DNA from: Bryobacteraceae bacterium
GTDB taxonomy: Bacteria > Acidobacteriota > Terriglobia > Bryobacterales > Bryobacteraceae
Direction of reading: 5' to 3'
Assembly (NCBI GenBank): GCA_026129905.1
Contig: JAHCHE010000012.1
Coordinates: 124,001-188,000 of the forward strand
Length of the DNA: 64,000 bases
How positions within the stretch are numbered: position 1 is the first letter of the stretch; each line of letters opens with the position of its first letter. Under the pieces are notes generated by a model. That model had not been told where the DNA came from and did not search any database. It worked only from the letters and a program-made list of their open reading frames with translations. This document shows, in pieces, positions 8,628 to 17,500 of this stretch. A program made the position numbers and the translations under genes.

Positions 8628-10295
8628 GTGAAAACCTATCCCAAGCAGCTCGACTCGACTCATCCCAAAGGCAGCGATGCCCATGTGTTGCTCACTTCCG
8701 TTTTCGGACCCTATGCTCAGGACGACGAATATGGGAGCCGCTCCATCAACCCGATGGAGCTTTACCACAACCAGGTCACCCGGGTTCAGGGTGAGTTCTC
8801 CCTGAGGATGTTCCATCGCTCCTGGGGCATCATGATGATCCAGGAGAACATCTCCGCACCCTCCACGCTGCTCGACTTTCCGACCCGCGAGCGCTTCGAA
8901 GCAGAGCTGAAGTCTCACGCCTACGATATTGTGGGGATCTCCTCGATCGTCGTAAACATCGGAAAGGTCCGAGAGATGTGTCGCATGGTGCGGAAGATCT
9001 CCCCGCAGTCGGTCATCGTCGTCGGAGGGCACGTGACGGCAATCCCGGGGATCGAGCGTATGATTGACGCCGACTACATTGTGCGCGGAGACGGGATCGC
9101 ATGGATGCGGCGGTACCTTGGCGAAGGTGAGTCAGCACCAATTCGGCATCCACCAATCCGCTCCGGCTTCGGGCACAGAACCATGGGGCTGCGGCTTCCA
9201 CGGCGTCTGTTGTCTCCGGCCGCAACGATTATCTCTTCCGTCGGGTGCCCGCTCGGCTGCAACTTCTGCACGACTTCGGCATTCTTCGGGGGAAAGGGGA
9301 AGTTCCTGAATTTTTACGAGACCGGCGACAAGTTGTACGAGTTGATGGAGGACTTCGAGCGGCGCCTGAGAGTCCATTCATTCTTCATGATGGACGAGAA
9401 CTTCCTCCTGTACCGGCGCCGTGCGATGCAACTGCTCGAATGCATGGAAAGAGGTGGCAAGAGCTGGGACCTGTATGTATTCTCCTCCGCCAACGCCATC
9501 CGCAAGTATGCGGTGGAGGAATTGGTCGCGATGGGTATTTCGTGGATATGGCTGGGATTGGAATCGCCGAATTCCTCCTACGCGAAGCTTCAGGGGACCG
9601 ACACGCGGGAATTGGCCCGCGAGCTTCGCGCCCACGGCATCAAATTGCTCGGCTCGACGATCGTGGGGCTGGAGCATCACACTCCGGAGAACATCGAGGA
9701 AGAGATCGACTACGCCGTGTCGCATGAAACCGATTTTCATCAATTCATGCTGTATACGCCCGTGCCAGGGACACCGCTTTACTCGAAGATGGACGAGCAG
9801 AGGAAGCTGCTCGACGTTGACCTGTCAGATATTCATGGGCAGTTCCAGTTCAACTTCGAACACCCCGCCATCTCGCGGGAGGATTCCAAGAAGTACCTCG
9901 ACCGAGCGTTTTGGCGTGATTTCGAACGCAACGGCCCAAGCCTGTATCGCGTCTGCCGAACCGCGCTCGATGGCTGGAAACGCTACAAGCACCACGCCAA
10001 CGAACGCATCCGTCGCCGGTTCCAACGGGATGCGGCCGCGTTGAAGAGCGCGTATGGCGGGATGCTGTGGGCCATCGAGCGGCAACTGAAATGGTCCAAC
10101 GCCGAAATCAGCCGTCGAGTCCGTGATCTGCGGCGGGAGATCGGCATGGAGTTTGGTATCTGGACACGTCTGGCGTCGTGTGCGGTAGGATCTCTTCTGT
10201 TGTGGACTGCCCGGAGGGAGCGCAAGCGGCTGGAGCGTGGACAGACCTATGAGCCGAAGACGTTCGTCGAGCGGAGGAATTGGGTGTCGGGCTAG
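8628..10295 (+). CDS. B12-binding-domain radical SAM protein
   Basis: A 555-residue enzyme. The N-terminal half resembles a cobalamin-binding Rossmann domain (DIVGISSIVVNIGK, VIVVGGHVTAIPG) as in BchE/HpnP-type radical SAM proteins. The core has the cluster motif C207-x3-C211-x2-C214 (GCPLGCNFCTTS). It lacks a classical DxHxxG loop that I can see, so cobalamin use is not certain. The C-terminal 120 residues are helical and basic. Start is GTG 8628 with AGGTGA six bases upstream; it begins seven bases after the previous stop and so belongs to the cytochrome operon. The substrate is unknown; modification of a peptide, lipid or cofactor of the operon is possible. Confidence 0.85.
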   Translation: MKTYPKQLDSTHPKGSDAHVLLTSVFGPYAQDDEYGSRSINPMELYHNQVTRVQGEFSLRMFHRSWGIMMIQENISAPSTLLDFPTRERFEAELKSHAYDIVGISSIVVNIGKVREMCRMVRKISPQSVIVVGGHVTAIPGIERMIDADYIVRGDGIAWMRRYLGEGESAPIRHPPIRSGFGHRTMGLRLPRRLLSPAATIISSVGCPLGCNFCTTSAFFGGKGKFLNFYETGDKLYELMEDFERRLRVHSFFMMDENFLLYRRRAMQLLECMERGGKSWDLYVFSSANAIRKYAVEELVAMGISWIWLGLESPNSSYAKLQGTDTRELARELRAHGIKLLGSTIVGLEHHTPENIEEEIDYAVSHETDFHQFMLYTPVPGTPLYSKMDEQRKLLDVDLSDIHGQFQFNFEHPAISREDSKKYLDRAFWRDFERNGPSLYRVCRTALDGWKRYKHHANERIRRRFQRDAAALKSAYGGMLWAIERQLKWSNAEISRRVRDLRREIGMEFGIWTRLASCAVGSLLLWTARRERKRLERGQTYEPKTFVERRNWVSG

Positions 10296-10325
10296 GGAGG
10301 GCCGCCGTGGCGGCTATCGGTGTAA

Positions 10326-10349
10326 GTTGACTGGTTGACTGGTTGACAT
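10326..10349 (+). repeat. Short tandem repeat of GTTGACTG
   Basis: Three contiguous 8-base units, GTTGACTG, GTTGACTG and GTTGACAT, directly in front of the halogenase-like gene. The last unit supplies the -35 box of the promoter at 10343-10371, and the others provide overlapping TTGACT boxes. Confidence 0.6.
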
Positions 10350-10371
10350 GGTCTAGGGTTGATTCTATAGA
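10343..10371 (+). promoter_or_regulatory. Sigma70-type promoter for the halogenase-like gene
   Basis: TTGACA (10343-10348), a 17-base spacer and TATAGA (10366-10371): near-consensus with ideal spacing. The predicted transcription start, about 10378, lies downstream of the first in-frame ATG (10374), which argues for translation from ATG 10389. Confidence 0.65.
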
Positions 10372-10388
10372 TCATGAATAGGTATACA

Positions 10389-11672
10389 ATGACGGCGCTT
10401 CTGGCAGGGCAGGGTTTGGAAGACAGGGTTGTCGCGAGTAGCGTTGGTTCCGACTGCTATTGTGACGTCTGCGTCATTGGGGGCGGTCCGGCGGGCAGCG
10501 CTTTGGCCACGTTCCTGCAACGCGCGGGGCACCGCTGCCTGGTGCTGGAACGCTCCAGGTTTCCGCGATACCACATTGGCGAGTCGCTGATTCCGCACAC
10601 CTACGGGCCGCTGGACCGGCTGGGCCTGCTGGCCAAGCTCCGGGGTTCCCACTTTCCGGAAAAACACAGCGTCCGGTTCGTATCGCCTGAGGGGACCGAA
10701 ACCGATCCGTTCTATTTCTCGGAGACGATTGCGGGGGAGGCCTCACGCACGTGGCAGGTCGAGCGTTCCGAGTTCGATCAGATCTGCCTCGACAACGCCC
10801 GGGAAAACGGCGTGGATGTCTGGGTCGGCGTCGGTGCCGAAGAGGTCCTGCTCGACAACGGCCGGGCCGTTGGAGTGCTGGCGCGCTCGGAGGACGGCGA
10901 GCGGCACAAAATCCGCGCCCGGGTGGTGGCCGACGCCTCCGGGTTCGCCACGCTGATCGGCTCGCAACTCGACCTGAAAGAACACGTGCCGGGGCTGCAC
11001 AAAGCCGCGGTCTGGTCCTACTACCGGGGTGGCAAACGCCTCTCCGGGATCGACGCCGGCGAAACCACGGTCTTCATGCTCGCGCAACGCGGCTGGTTCT
11101 GGTACATTCCGCTGCCGAACGACATCGTGAGCGTGGGCGTAGTGGCTTCCCCAGACTACCTGTTTGACGAGAGCGAGGATTTTGAACCAGTATTCCTGCG
11201 TGAGGTCGAGCGCTGCCGTCCACTGGGGGAGCGGCTGCGGCAGGCCGAGCGCACCGCGCCGGTTCGGGGCGTTCGCCGGCTTGCTTACCGAAACCGGCAG
11301 ATCGCCGGCGATGGCTGGGTCATGGTGGGCGACGCGGCCGCGTTCCTCGACCCGATCTACTCGTCGGGCCTCTTCCTGGCACTAACTTCCGCTGAGCTCG
11401 CCGCCGGCAGCATTCACGTGGCACTCCAAGCCGGCGACGTTTCCGCTGCCCGGCTGGGGACATTCCCAGTCCCGCTGACGAAGGGCGTCGGGGTGATCCG
11501 CCAGCTCATCGGCGCCTTCTATGATTCCAACTTCAGTTTCCGCGCGTTTCTCACCCGCTACCCGGAGCAGCGAGGCGCGCTCATCAACTGCCTCGTAGGA
11601 GATGTCATCGACAAGGACATGAGCGGGTTCCAGGCGGCGCTGGCCGAAATGACACCGGCAACCGCGTTCTGA
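10389..11672 (+). CDS. Flavin-dependent halogenase-like FAD oxidoreductase
   Basis: A protein of about 427 residues with an N-terminal FAD Rossmann motif (CVIGGGPAGSALA), a second conserved segment RYHIGESLIP, the motif GWFWYIP (about residues 235-241, matching the GWxWxIP signature of flavin-dependent halogenases) and GDAAAFLDPIYSSG for FAD binding near residue 310. It belongs to the halogenase/geranylgeranyl-reductase branch of the PHBH superfamily. The motif suggests halogenation, but related oxygenases also carry partial forms. No biosynthetic gene cluster is visible; only the upstream radical SAM gene could be a partner. Start chosen at ATG 10389 because the promoter places transcript initiation after ATG 10374. 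A monooxygenase or reductase function remains possible. Confidence 0.72.
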   Translation: MTALLAGQGLEDRVVASSVGSDCYCDVCVIGGGPAGSALATFLQRAGHRCLVLERSRFPRYHIGESLIPHTYGPLDRLGLLAKLRGSHFPEKHSVRFVSPEGTETDPFYFSETIAGEASRTWQVERSEFDQICLDNARENGVDVWVGVGAEEVLLDNGRAVGVLARSEDGERHKIRARVVADASGFATLIGSQLDLKEHVPGLHKAAVWSYYRGGKRLSGIDAGETTVFMLAQRGWFWYIPLPNDIVSVGVVASPDYLFDESEDFEPVFLREVERCRPLGERLRQAERTAPVRGVRRLAYRNRQIAGDGWVMVGDAAAFLDPIYSSGLFLALTSAELAAGSIHVALQAGDVSAARLGTFPVPLTKGVGVIRQLIGAFYDSNFSFRAFLTRYPEQRGALINCLVGDVIDKDMSGFQAALAEMTPATAF

Positions 11673-11762
11673 TACAGGCTCTGGTCCGAGGCTGCCGCGA
11701 TTCACAAAAGAAGGCGGGGGTGCAGCCCGAAGATGTACCGGGAAAGCTGATGGAGGATCAGG

Positions 11763-12207
11763 ATGAGGATCGGATGGATGCTCGTATGAATCGCGCTCTT
11801 CTATATGCTGCTTGGCCTTGTGATGAGTCTTGCGATGGCAATATCCCACGACTGGAGGCTGATGTCGGTGCATTCAACATCCTGTTGCTCGGATGGGTGA
11901 CCATGGCGATTTCCGGTATCGTCTACATCGTTGAGCCACAATGCGCGAATCGTAGGCAGCCGCCTGGCATTTCTGGGGACACAACATCGGTCTTCCGGTG
12001 ATGATGGTCGGTCTTGGCTTTGTCCAGTACGGATTTGACGCTGCCGAGCCGGTGGTTGGGGTCGGTTGTACAATAGTTTTGGCATTCGCTTGCAGTTTTT
12101 GCTCTGAACGTCTATTCCGTCCGCGGCTGTCCGCGGTACACCGCCGGTATAGGGGTATAGGATTCACCAAGAGAGACTTGAAGCGGGCAAACAATGTATC
12201 ACAATGA
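11763..12207 (+). pseudogene. Decayed small haem-copper-oxidase subunit I-like membrane protein
   Basis: Reading across three frames gives one recognisable protein. MRIGWMLV from ATG 11763 (preceded by GGAGG) runs into a TGA, then continues in frame as IALFYMLLGLVMSLAMAIS and LMSVHS. After a frameshift near 11875 it reads LLLGWVTMAISGIVYIVEP, and after another near 11950 AAAWHFWGHNIGLPVMM and VGLGFVQYGFDAAEPVVG. This is the pattern of the roughly 140-residue CcoN/NorB-like single-module proteins. One nonsense codon and two frameshifts make it a pseudogene. Its 3' end overlaps the start of the mobB-mobA fusion. Confidence 0.72.
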
Positions 12208-13261
12208 TCCAGTCCCATGGACCAGCCATCCAGTCTTAGCGGTGTGCGGATGGAAGGACTCCGGCAAGACGACGCTCCTGGAATGCGCGATTCAGCATCT
12301 CCATGCCCGTGCGTTGAAAATTGGTGTAGTTAAGCACGACGCCCACGGTCTCGACATCGACAAAGCCGGCTCGGATTCGGACCGGCTGTTCCGCGCGGGA
12401 GCGGACGTGATTCTTCAGGGCCCCAACGAATCGATGTGGAGATGCCGACAAGGCCCGCTTGGCGGGCTGGAGTTCGCTGTCAATGAGTTGCTGCTCACCA
12501 ATGACTTGGTGTTGGTCGAGGGCCACAAGCAGACACCTCTTCCCAAGGTCTGGTTAACGTCGCCCGCGAATCGGTCTTGTCCCGACGGACTTGTGAGCCT
12601 TCAGGAGGTGTTCCCATGGTCCCCGGAGAGAGTGCCACGGTTTCTCGCGTTTGTTGACCGATGGCTGGATGCGACTTGGCAATGCAGGCCGCGTTTGGGC
12701 GGCGTGTTGATTGGGGGACGTAGTACACGCATGGATGGTCGGCCAAAGCAACTTCTGCAGTATGGCAACAGAAGCTTGCTCGAAATCGCCATCAGTGCGC
12801 TGGAGCCCCTCGTGGACCAGGTCATCTTGCTCGGTTCGGGCGAGATACCGGCTTCTCTCGGCACCTATAGCCAGTTACCGGATATCAGGGGTTCCGGAGG
12901 CCCACTGGCCGGATTGTTGGCAGCGTTCCGGTGGTCTCCCAACGCAGCTTGGTGCATCTCCGCCTGCGATCTGCCGTTGGCGACAGCAGATGCGATGCGG
13001 TGGGTCCTCGATCAGCGCAGGCCGGGCGCCTGGGCGGTTCTTCCGCGCAGATCTCCCAGTCGTGTCGAGCCGTTGTTCGCTGTCTACGAGCCTCAGGCGC
13101 GGCCTCTACTCGAAGCACTCGCTGGCGGGGAAACACGCAGCATTCAGAGGCTCCAGACAGAAAAGATGGTCATGAGCCCGTTGCCCCCAGAGCATCTGTT
13201 TGCCGCCTGGACAAGCGTGAACACGAGAGAAGAGTTCAGGCAATTGTCGAGATCTGCGTAG
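12194..13261 (+). CDS. mobA: MobB-MobA fusion, molybdenum cofactor guanylyltransferase
   Basis: A 355-residue fusion. Residues 1-160 are MobB, a GTP-binding protein with the P-loop GWKDSGKTT (19-27) and the VVKHDAHG segment. From about residue 167 a MobA domain follows, with the nucleotide-sugar-transferase-like signature LIGGRSTRMDGRPKQLL, the conserved GPLAGLLAAF and the CDLP metal-binding motif. MobA joins GMP to molybdopterin to make the bis-MGD cofactor used by NarG- and NapA-type enzymes, both of which occur in this window. The family consensus RMG is RMDG here, a mild deviation. The 5' end overlaps the decayed oxidase-like gene. Confidence 0.88.
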   Translation: MYHNDPVPWTSHPVLAVCGWKDSGKTTLLECAIQHLHARALKIGVVKHDAHGLDIDKAGSDSDRLFRAGADVILQGPNESMWRCRQGPLGGLEFAVNELLLTNDLVLVEGHKQTPLPKVWLTSPANRSCPDGLVSLQEVFPWSPERVPRFLAFVDRWLDATWQCRPRLGGVLIGGRSTRMDGRPKQLLQYGNRSLLEIAISALEPLVDQVILLGSGEIPASLGTYSQLPDIRGSGGPLAGLLAAFRWSPNAAWCISACDLPLATADAMRWVLDQRRPGAWAVLPRRSPSRVEPLFAVYEPQARPLLEALAGGETRSIQRLQTEKMVMSPLPPEHLFAAWTSVNTREEFRQLSRSA

Positions 13262-13272
13262 CTCGCTGCATC

Positions 13273-13467
13273 ATGATGTTGTCGTTCTACCTTGAACGGT
13301 TCACAGCCGACGACTTTCAGAAGAGGCACCCCAAGATCTTGGAGGCGTTCGACAGGCTCGGTGGGTCCGACTTGCGCAGCCCGTATCTGGGGATGATTTG
13401 GCCGACCGTGGCTTCCACCGTACGCACCTCCCCATCAGGATTCAGGGCTGGCGTTGTGGCCAGCTGA
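13273..13467 (+). pseudogene. Truncated carboxymuconolactone decarboxylase-like fragment
   Basis: From ATG 13273 the frame encodes a segment with DDFQKRHPKILEAFDRLG, closely matching the N-terminus of the intact CMD protein at 47664-47987 (EEFQKRYPKIWEAFDKLG). After that the similarity stops abruptly around base 13361 and an unrelated frame continues to 13467. The AhpD-like catalytic region is missing, so this is a 5' gene fragment. Confidence 0.6.
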
Positions 13468-13606
13468 GGTGGTCGCATCATCCGCGCTGCAAACCCTCCG
13501 GAGTCAACCTTGTAGGAGTGCCTACCCGCGCCGTGGCTCGATGATGCTGCATTCGGCTCCCCTTGCGCCGCTACTTGACTGACCTGTGCGTACGGACGGG
13601 AATCCG

Positions 13607-13632
13607 ACGTCTGTGACTTTAGTCACAGACGT
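13607..13632 (+). promoter_or_regulatory. CRP/FNR-type palindromic operator
   Basis: A perfect 12-base inverted repeat separated by TT. The core TGTGACTTTAGTCACA has the TGTGA-N6-TCACA form of CRP/FNR-superfamily sites. Its centre (13619.5) is 41.5 bases before A of ATG 13661, and CATAAT at 13649-13654 is correctly placed as the -10 element. This is the geometry of a class II activator site. A near-copy lies upstream of the RIC gene. Confidence 0.75.
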
Positions 13633-13660
13633 ACATGCAATCCAATTGCATAATCAACTC

Positions 13661-14488
13661 ATGCAGATCTCCACAATTTCGAGGGAAATGCGAATATCTA
13701 GTACTGGAACGCAAATTCCTGTCAACAAACAGCCTGGGCATTGGCTGCTCGCCAGCTTGGGCAAGCGCGTACTCCGCCCCGGCGGATTGGAGCTCACACG
13801 CCAGTTGATCGCACGCATACGCCCCGACACCTCAGATGACGTTGTTGAGTTTGCCCCGGGCTTGGGCGTCACCGCGAGGATGACATTGGCGCGGAGACCG
13901 CACAGCTACGTGGGGATAGAACGCGAAGAGGCCGTGGCCGGGGACCTCGGTTCGAAACTCGGGAGTGATTCAACTCGAATCGTCACCGCATCGGCCGAGT
14001 CGACTGGACTTGCTTCCGAATCCGCCACCGTGGTCTACGGCGAGGCGATGCTCTCGATGCAGACCCCGGAACAAAAGGCACGAATCCTGGCCGAAGCGTT
14101 TCGCCTTCTCAAGCCAGGAGGACGATGCGGGATTCACGAGCTAACATTACTGCCGGACGACATCGATGATCGCACTCGAAAGGCGATCGAGCGTGAGATG
14201 TCGATGAACATCCATGTCGGAGTCAGGCCGGTAACGGTCCGCGAATGGCAAGGCCTTCTGGAGGAGGCTGGCTTCTCTGTCGAGTGGCAGGCCACCGCCC
14301 CCATGCACCTGCTGGAACCGAAGCGCGTGCTGAGTGACGAAGGCGTCACCGGCGTCCTCCGCATCGGCTTCAACCTTTTGAAGAAACCGCAGGCAAGACA
14401 ACGCGTTCTCTCCATGCGCAAGATGTTCCGTCGCTATGCCGCGCACTTGAGCGCCGTGGCCATCGTTTGTAGAAAACCGGGCGACTAG
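13661..14488 (+). CDS. SAM-dependent methyltransferase
   Basis: A class I methyltransferase of about 275 residues with motif I VVEFAPGLGVTARM, an acidic residue after the second strand (YVGIEREE), and a LKPGGRCGIHELTL segment typical of UbiE/small-molecule methyltransferases. The substrate is unknown. The operator and -10 box upstream predict a transcript starting at or very close to ATG 13661, suggesting a leaderless message. Alternatives are ATG 13688, preceded at short distance by GAGGGAA, or an upstream in-frame GTG at 13586. Sharing a CRP/FNR-type site with the RIC gene suggests induction under low oxygen or nitrosative conditions. Confidence 0.8.
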   Translation: MQISTISREMRISSTGTQIPVNKQPGHWLLASLGKRVLRPGGLELTRQLIARIRPDTSDDVVEFAPGLGVTARMTLARRPHSYVGIEREEAVAGDLGSKLGSDSTRIVTASAESTGLASESATVVYGEAMLSMQTPEQKARILAEAFRLLKPGGRCGIHELTLLPDDIDDRTRKAIEREMSMNIHVGVRPVTVREWQGLLEEAGFSVEWQATAPMHLLEPKRVLSDEGVTGVLRIGFNLLKKPQARQRVLSMRKMFRRYAAHLSAVAIVCRKPGD

Positions 14489-14524
14489 ACCCGGTCGAGC
14501 TTCGATTCGATGAGGGAACTACTG

Positions 14525-17500
14525 ATGAAAACAACAGTGTCGAGATACTGGAGCGGATTGCTGCTGGTTTTTGTGGCCGTCCTCAGTTTGAGTGGACCGG
14601 TGCCCGCACGCGGACAGCTCTCTTCCGCCTCCCTCGAGATACGAGTGGAAGATCCGGCCAATCGATCCGTGCCGGACGCACACATAACGGTGGCCGCCTC
14701 AGGGAGCCAGTGGATGTCGGAGGGCGTCACGACAGATACCGGGGTCTACCGGGTGCCACACCTGCCGGACGGGAGCTACGAGATCGTGGTTCAGGCGCCG
14801 GGCTTTGCGTCCTGGCGGCACACAGTTGCGGTCGGTGCCCCGAAGACCACCAGGGTGAGGGTAACGCTGGCGCTGGATCCTCAGAGTGAAACCATCGTGG
14901 TGACGGAGACGTTTCTCGAGCCAGCGTCGGAGGTGCCCGTCCGGACGGTGGGGCGTGCCGAGACTGAGTCTCTGCCGTTGAACCAGCGCAGGCCCCTTGA
15001 CTTCGCCTTGCTCTCCACCCCGGTGAACCGTGACAGCCTGCAAGTGCTCGCCGTTGCCGCGACTTCGGGACTGAGCGTCGCCGGAAACGGTCCCCGAACG
15101 AACACACTGATCGTGGACGGTGTCGAGATGAATGACGAGGTCTCCGGCGCTTTCCGAAGCCAACTCCCCGTGGATGCCGTACAGGAGGTCCAGGTCCGGG
15201 CCGGTGAGTCCGATATCCGGCAGGGCCGCTACCTGGGCGGCGCCGTCGAGATCACTACGCGAAGTGGAGCGAACCAGTTGCACGGGAGTACATTCGGCTT
15301 CTTCCGCCACCGGTCACTCGATGCGTCGAACGCTTTCTCTCCGGTTGACGACCTGGCCTATACGCGTACGCAGTTCGGCGCCAGCCTTGGTGGCGCCGTG
15401 CAGCCGGACAAGACATTCTTCTTCCTCGCCGGCGAAGAGCTGCGCGAGCAGTCTTCGGTGTACCATCGCATCGGGGCCGGGCGCGACCTGTTTGCATACT
15501 CACCACAGCAGCAGCAACTTCTGGGCAATGCCTCCATGGCCCAGTACCTCGCAATGGCCCAGCGCGGCGCCGCAATCGCGAGGACCGGCCAGAATCCCGC
15601 CGGTCAGCCGCTCCCGTACTGCATCGAGCCTCTCGGTGACCTTCCCGATACGTTTCCGCGACGGCTGCGCGGAACATCGCTGAGCGCGCGGCTCGACCGC
15701 CACATCGGCGCCCACCACCGCGTGTCCGCATTGGCGAGTTACGGCGGGACCGAGGACACGGCGCTTGAGGTCCAGAACAGCGATCAGGTTCTCGGCCTGT
15801 CGAGCGGGGAAAGATTCACCCGCATGCACGTGATCGATCCGACGATCTCCGTGGCGCTCGAATCGGCGTGGGGCAGTTCCCTCGTGATGGATTCACGATT
15901 GAGCTGGGCGCGAAGGAACTTCGAGATTCTTCCAACGTCGAATGCGACCCCCGCCAATCTCAGTGGCGTGGCCTTCCTGGGACAGGAACCCTTCTCTCCC
16001 GTTCGGCGCGTTGAAAAGCGGTGGCAATTCTCGCACACAACCAACTGGACACGTGGCGACACACTGGTCCGTTTTGGCGGCGATCTCCTTTACGCGCCGC
16101 TCGACATGGACTTCGCCCGAAGATCCAGAGGGCTCTTCGTTTTCGGGGAACGGCCTGCCCCAGGATTCGCAGACGCTCCTCCCTTGACCACGGTCCAGGC
16201 ATACGGGCTCGGCCTGCCGCTGCAATTCGTGCAGGAGATGGGGCAGACCCGCGCGGAGACCGGCAAGACCAGCTTCGGCATCTTTGGCTCCGTGCGCAGG
16301 CAGTTCGGTGAACGGTTCTCATCCGAGCTCGGCCTGCGGTATGACCAGGAGCGCCCTCATGGCGAGGCCTTGTTGCTACCCAACGAAATCCAGGAAGTCT
16401 ATTCGGCGGTGGATGCCGTACAGAAGCCTCCGGCGGATACGAACAACTGGGCGCCTCGCGTGGGCCTGGCGTATCGTCTCCGGCGAGATGGGAGTCTCGT
16501 GCTGCGCGCCTCCTATTCGATGCACTATGACCGGCTGATCACGCACCCACTCTGGGCGGCCAGGGTCTTGAACGGCGTCACCGTAACGCAGACGACGCTT
16601 GTGGGACCGGCTGCGATCGAAGTCTTCCGTTCCCCGACCCAGCAATTGCAGGAATCCGTTTCTGGCGGGCCGCCAAGCGGATTGTTGGTCTATGATGCCG
16701 ACTGGCGGACTGGATATAGTCAGAATGTTGTGGCAGCGCTGGAGAGCAGCGTGGGGCAAAACGGCCAGTTCACACTGCGCTACCTCGGCGTGCGTGGCAC
16801 GGCCCTGGGCAGATCGAGGGACCGCAACCCTTCCGACAGCATGCGGGCAGCCGCCTTTCTCGAAGCGGGAGGCGCGAATCCACAACTGCTCGCGATGAAC
16901 TTCTTCCGTCCTCATTCCGGAGCCGCCTCGGTGATGACAATTGAAGGAGCTGCCCGCTCCTCCTATCACTCGTTGTCCGCCGAGATTGGAAAGCGATGGA
17001 GCAGATTATCGTGGAGCGGTTCCTACACCTGGGCCAAGGCAATCGACGACGCCGACGATGTCTTTCCCCTGACCCGTGCGCAAGATCAAACCGACTTCCG
17101 CTCCGAACGCGGTTTGTCTCTCTACGATCAACGTCACAGGCTGGTCAGTACTGTCGTGTGGCAGTCTGCCTCGACTGGCAGGGGCTGGAATGCGGTCTGG
17201 GCCAACTGGACCGTTTCTGGAATCGGCGAAGTTGCATCGGGACGACCGTACAATGTCATTCTGGGCTTCGACAACAACCTGGACCAGTTCCCGTCCAGCG
17301 ACCGGCCGGATGTGCTCGTGGCGAACGGTTCCGTTCGATACGTCGTGCCGGATCGAGGCCGGGCAGGCAACCTTGGGCGAAACGCGTTGACCGGTCATGC
17401 GTATGCGTCGGTAAGTGCGCGTTTGATGCGAAGCTTCCCCGTGAACGAACGCGTTTCTCTATCGGCGTCTGTCGAAGCATTCAACCTGCTGAATCGAAAT

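Noticed and set aside
10301-10314. GCCGCC-GT-GGCGGC inverted repeat after the B12 radical SAM gene as a terminator
   Set aside because: Tight two-base loop and no following T tract; may be chance in GC-rich DNA.
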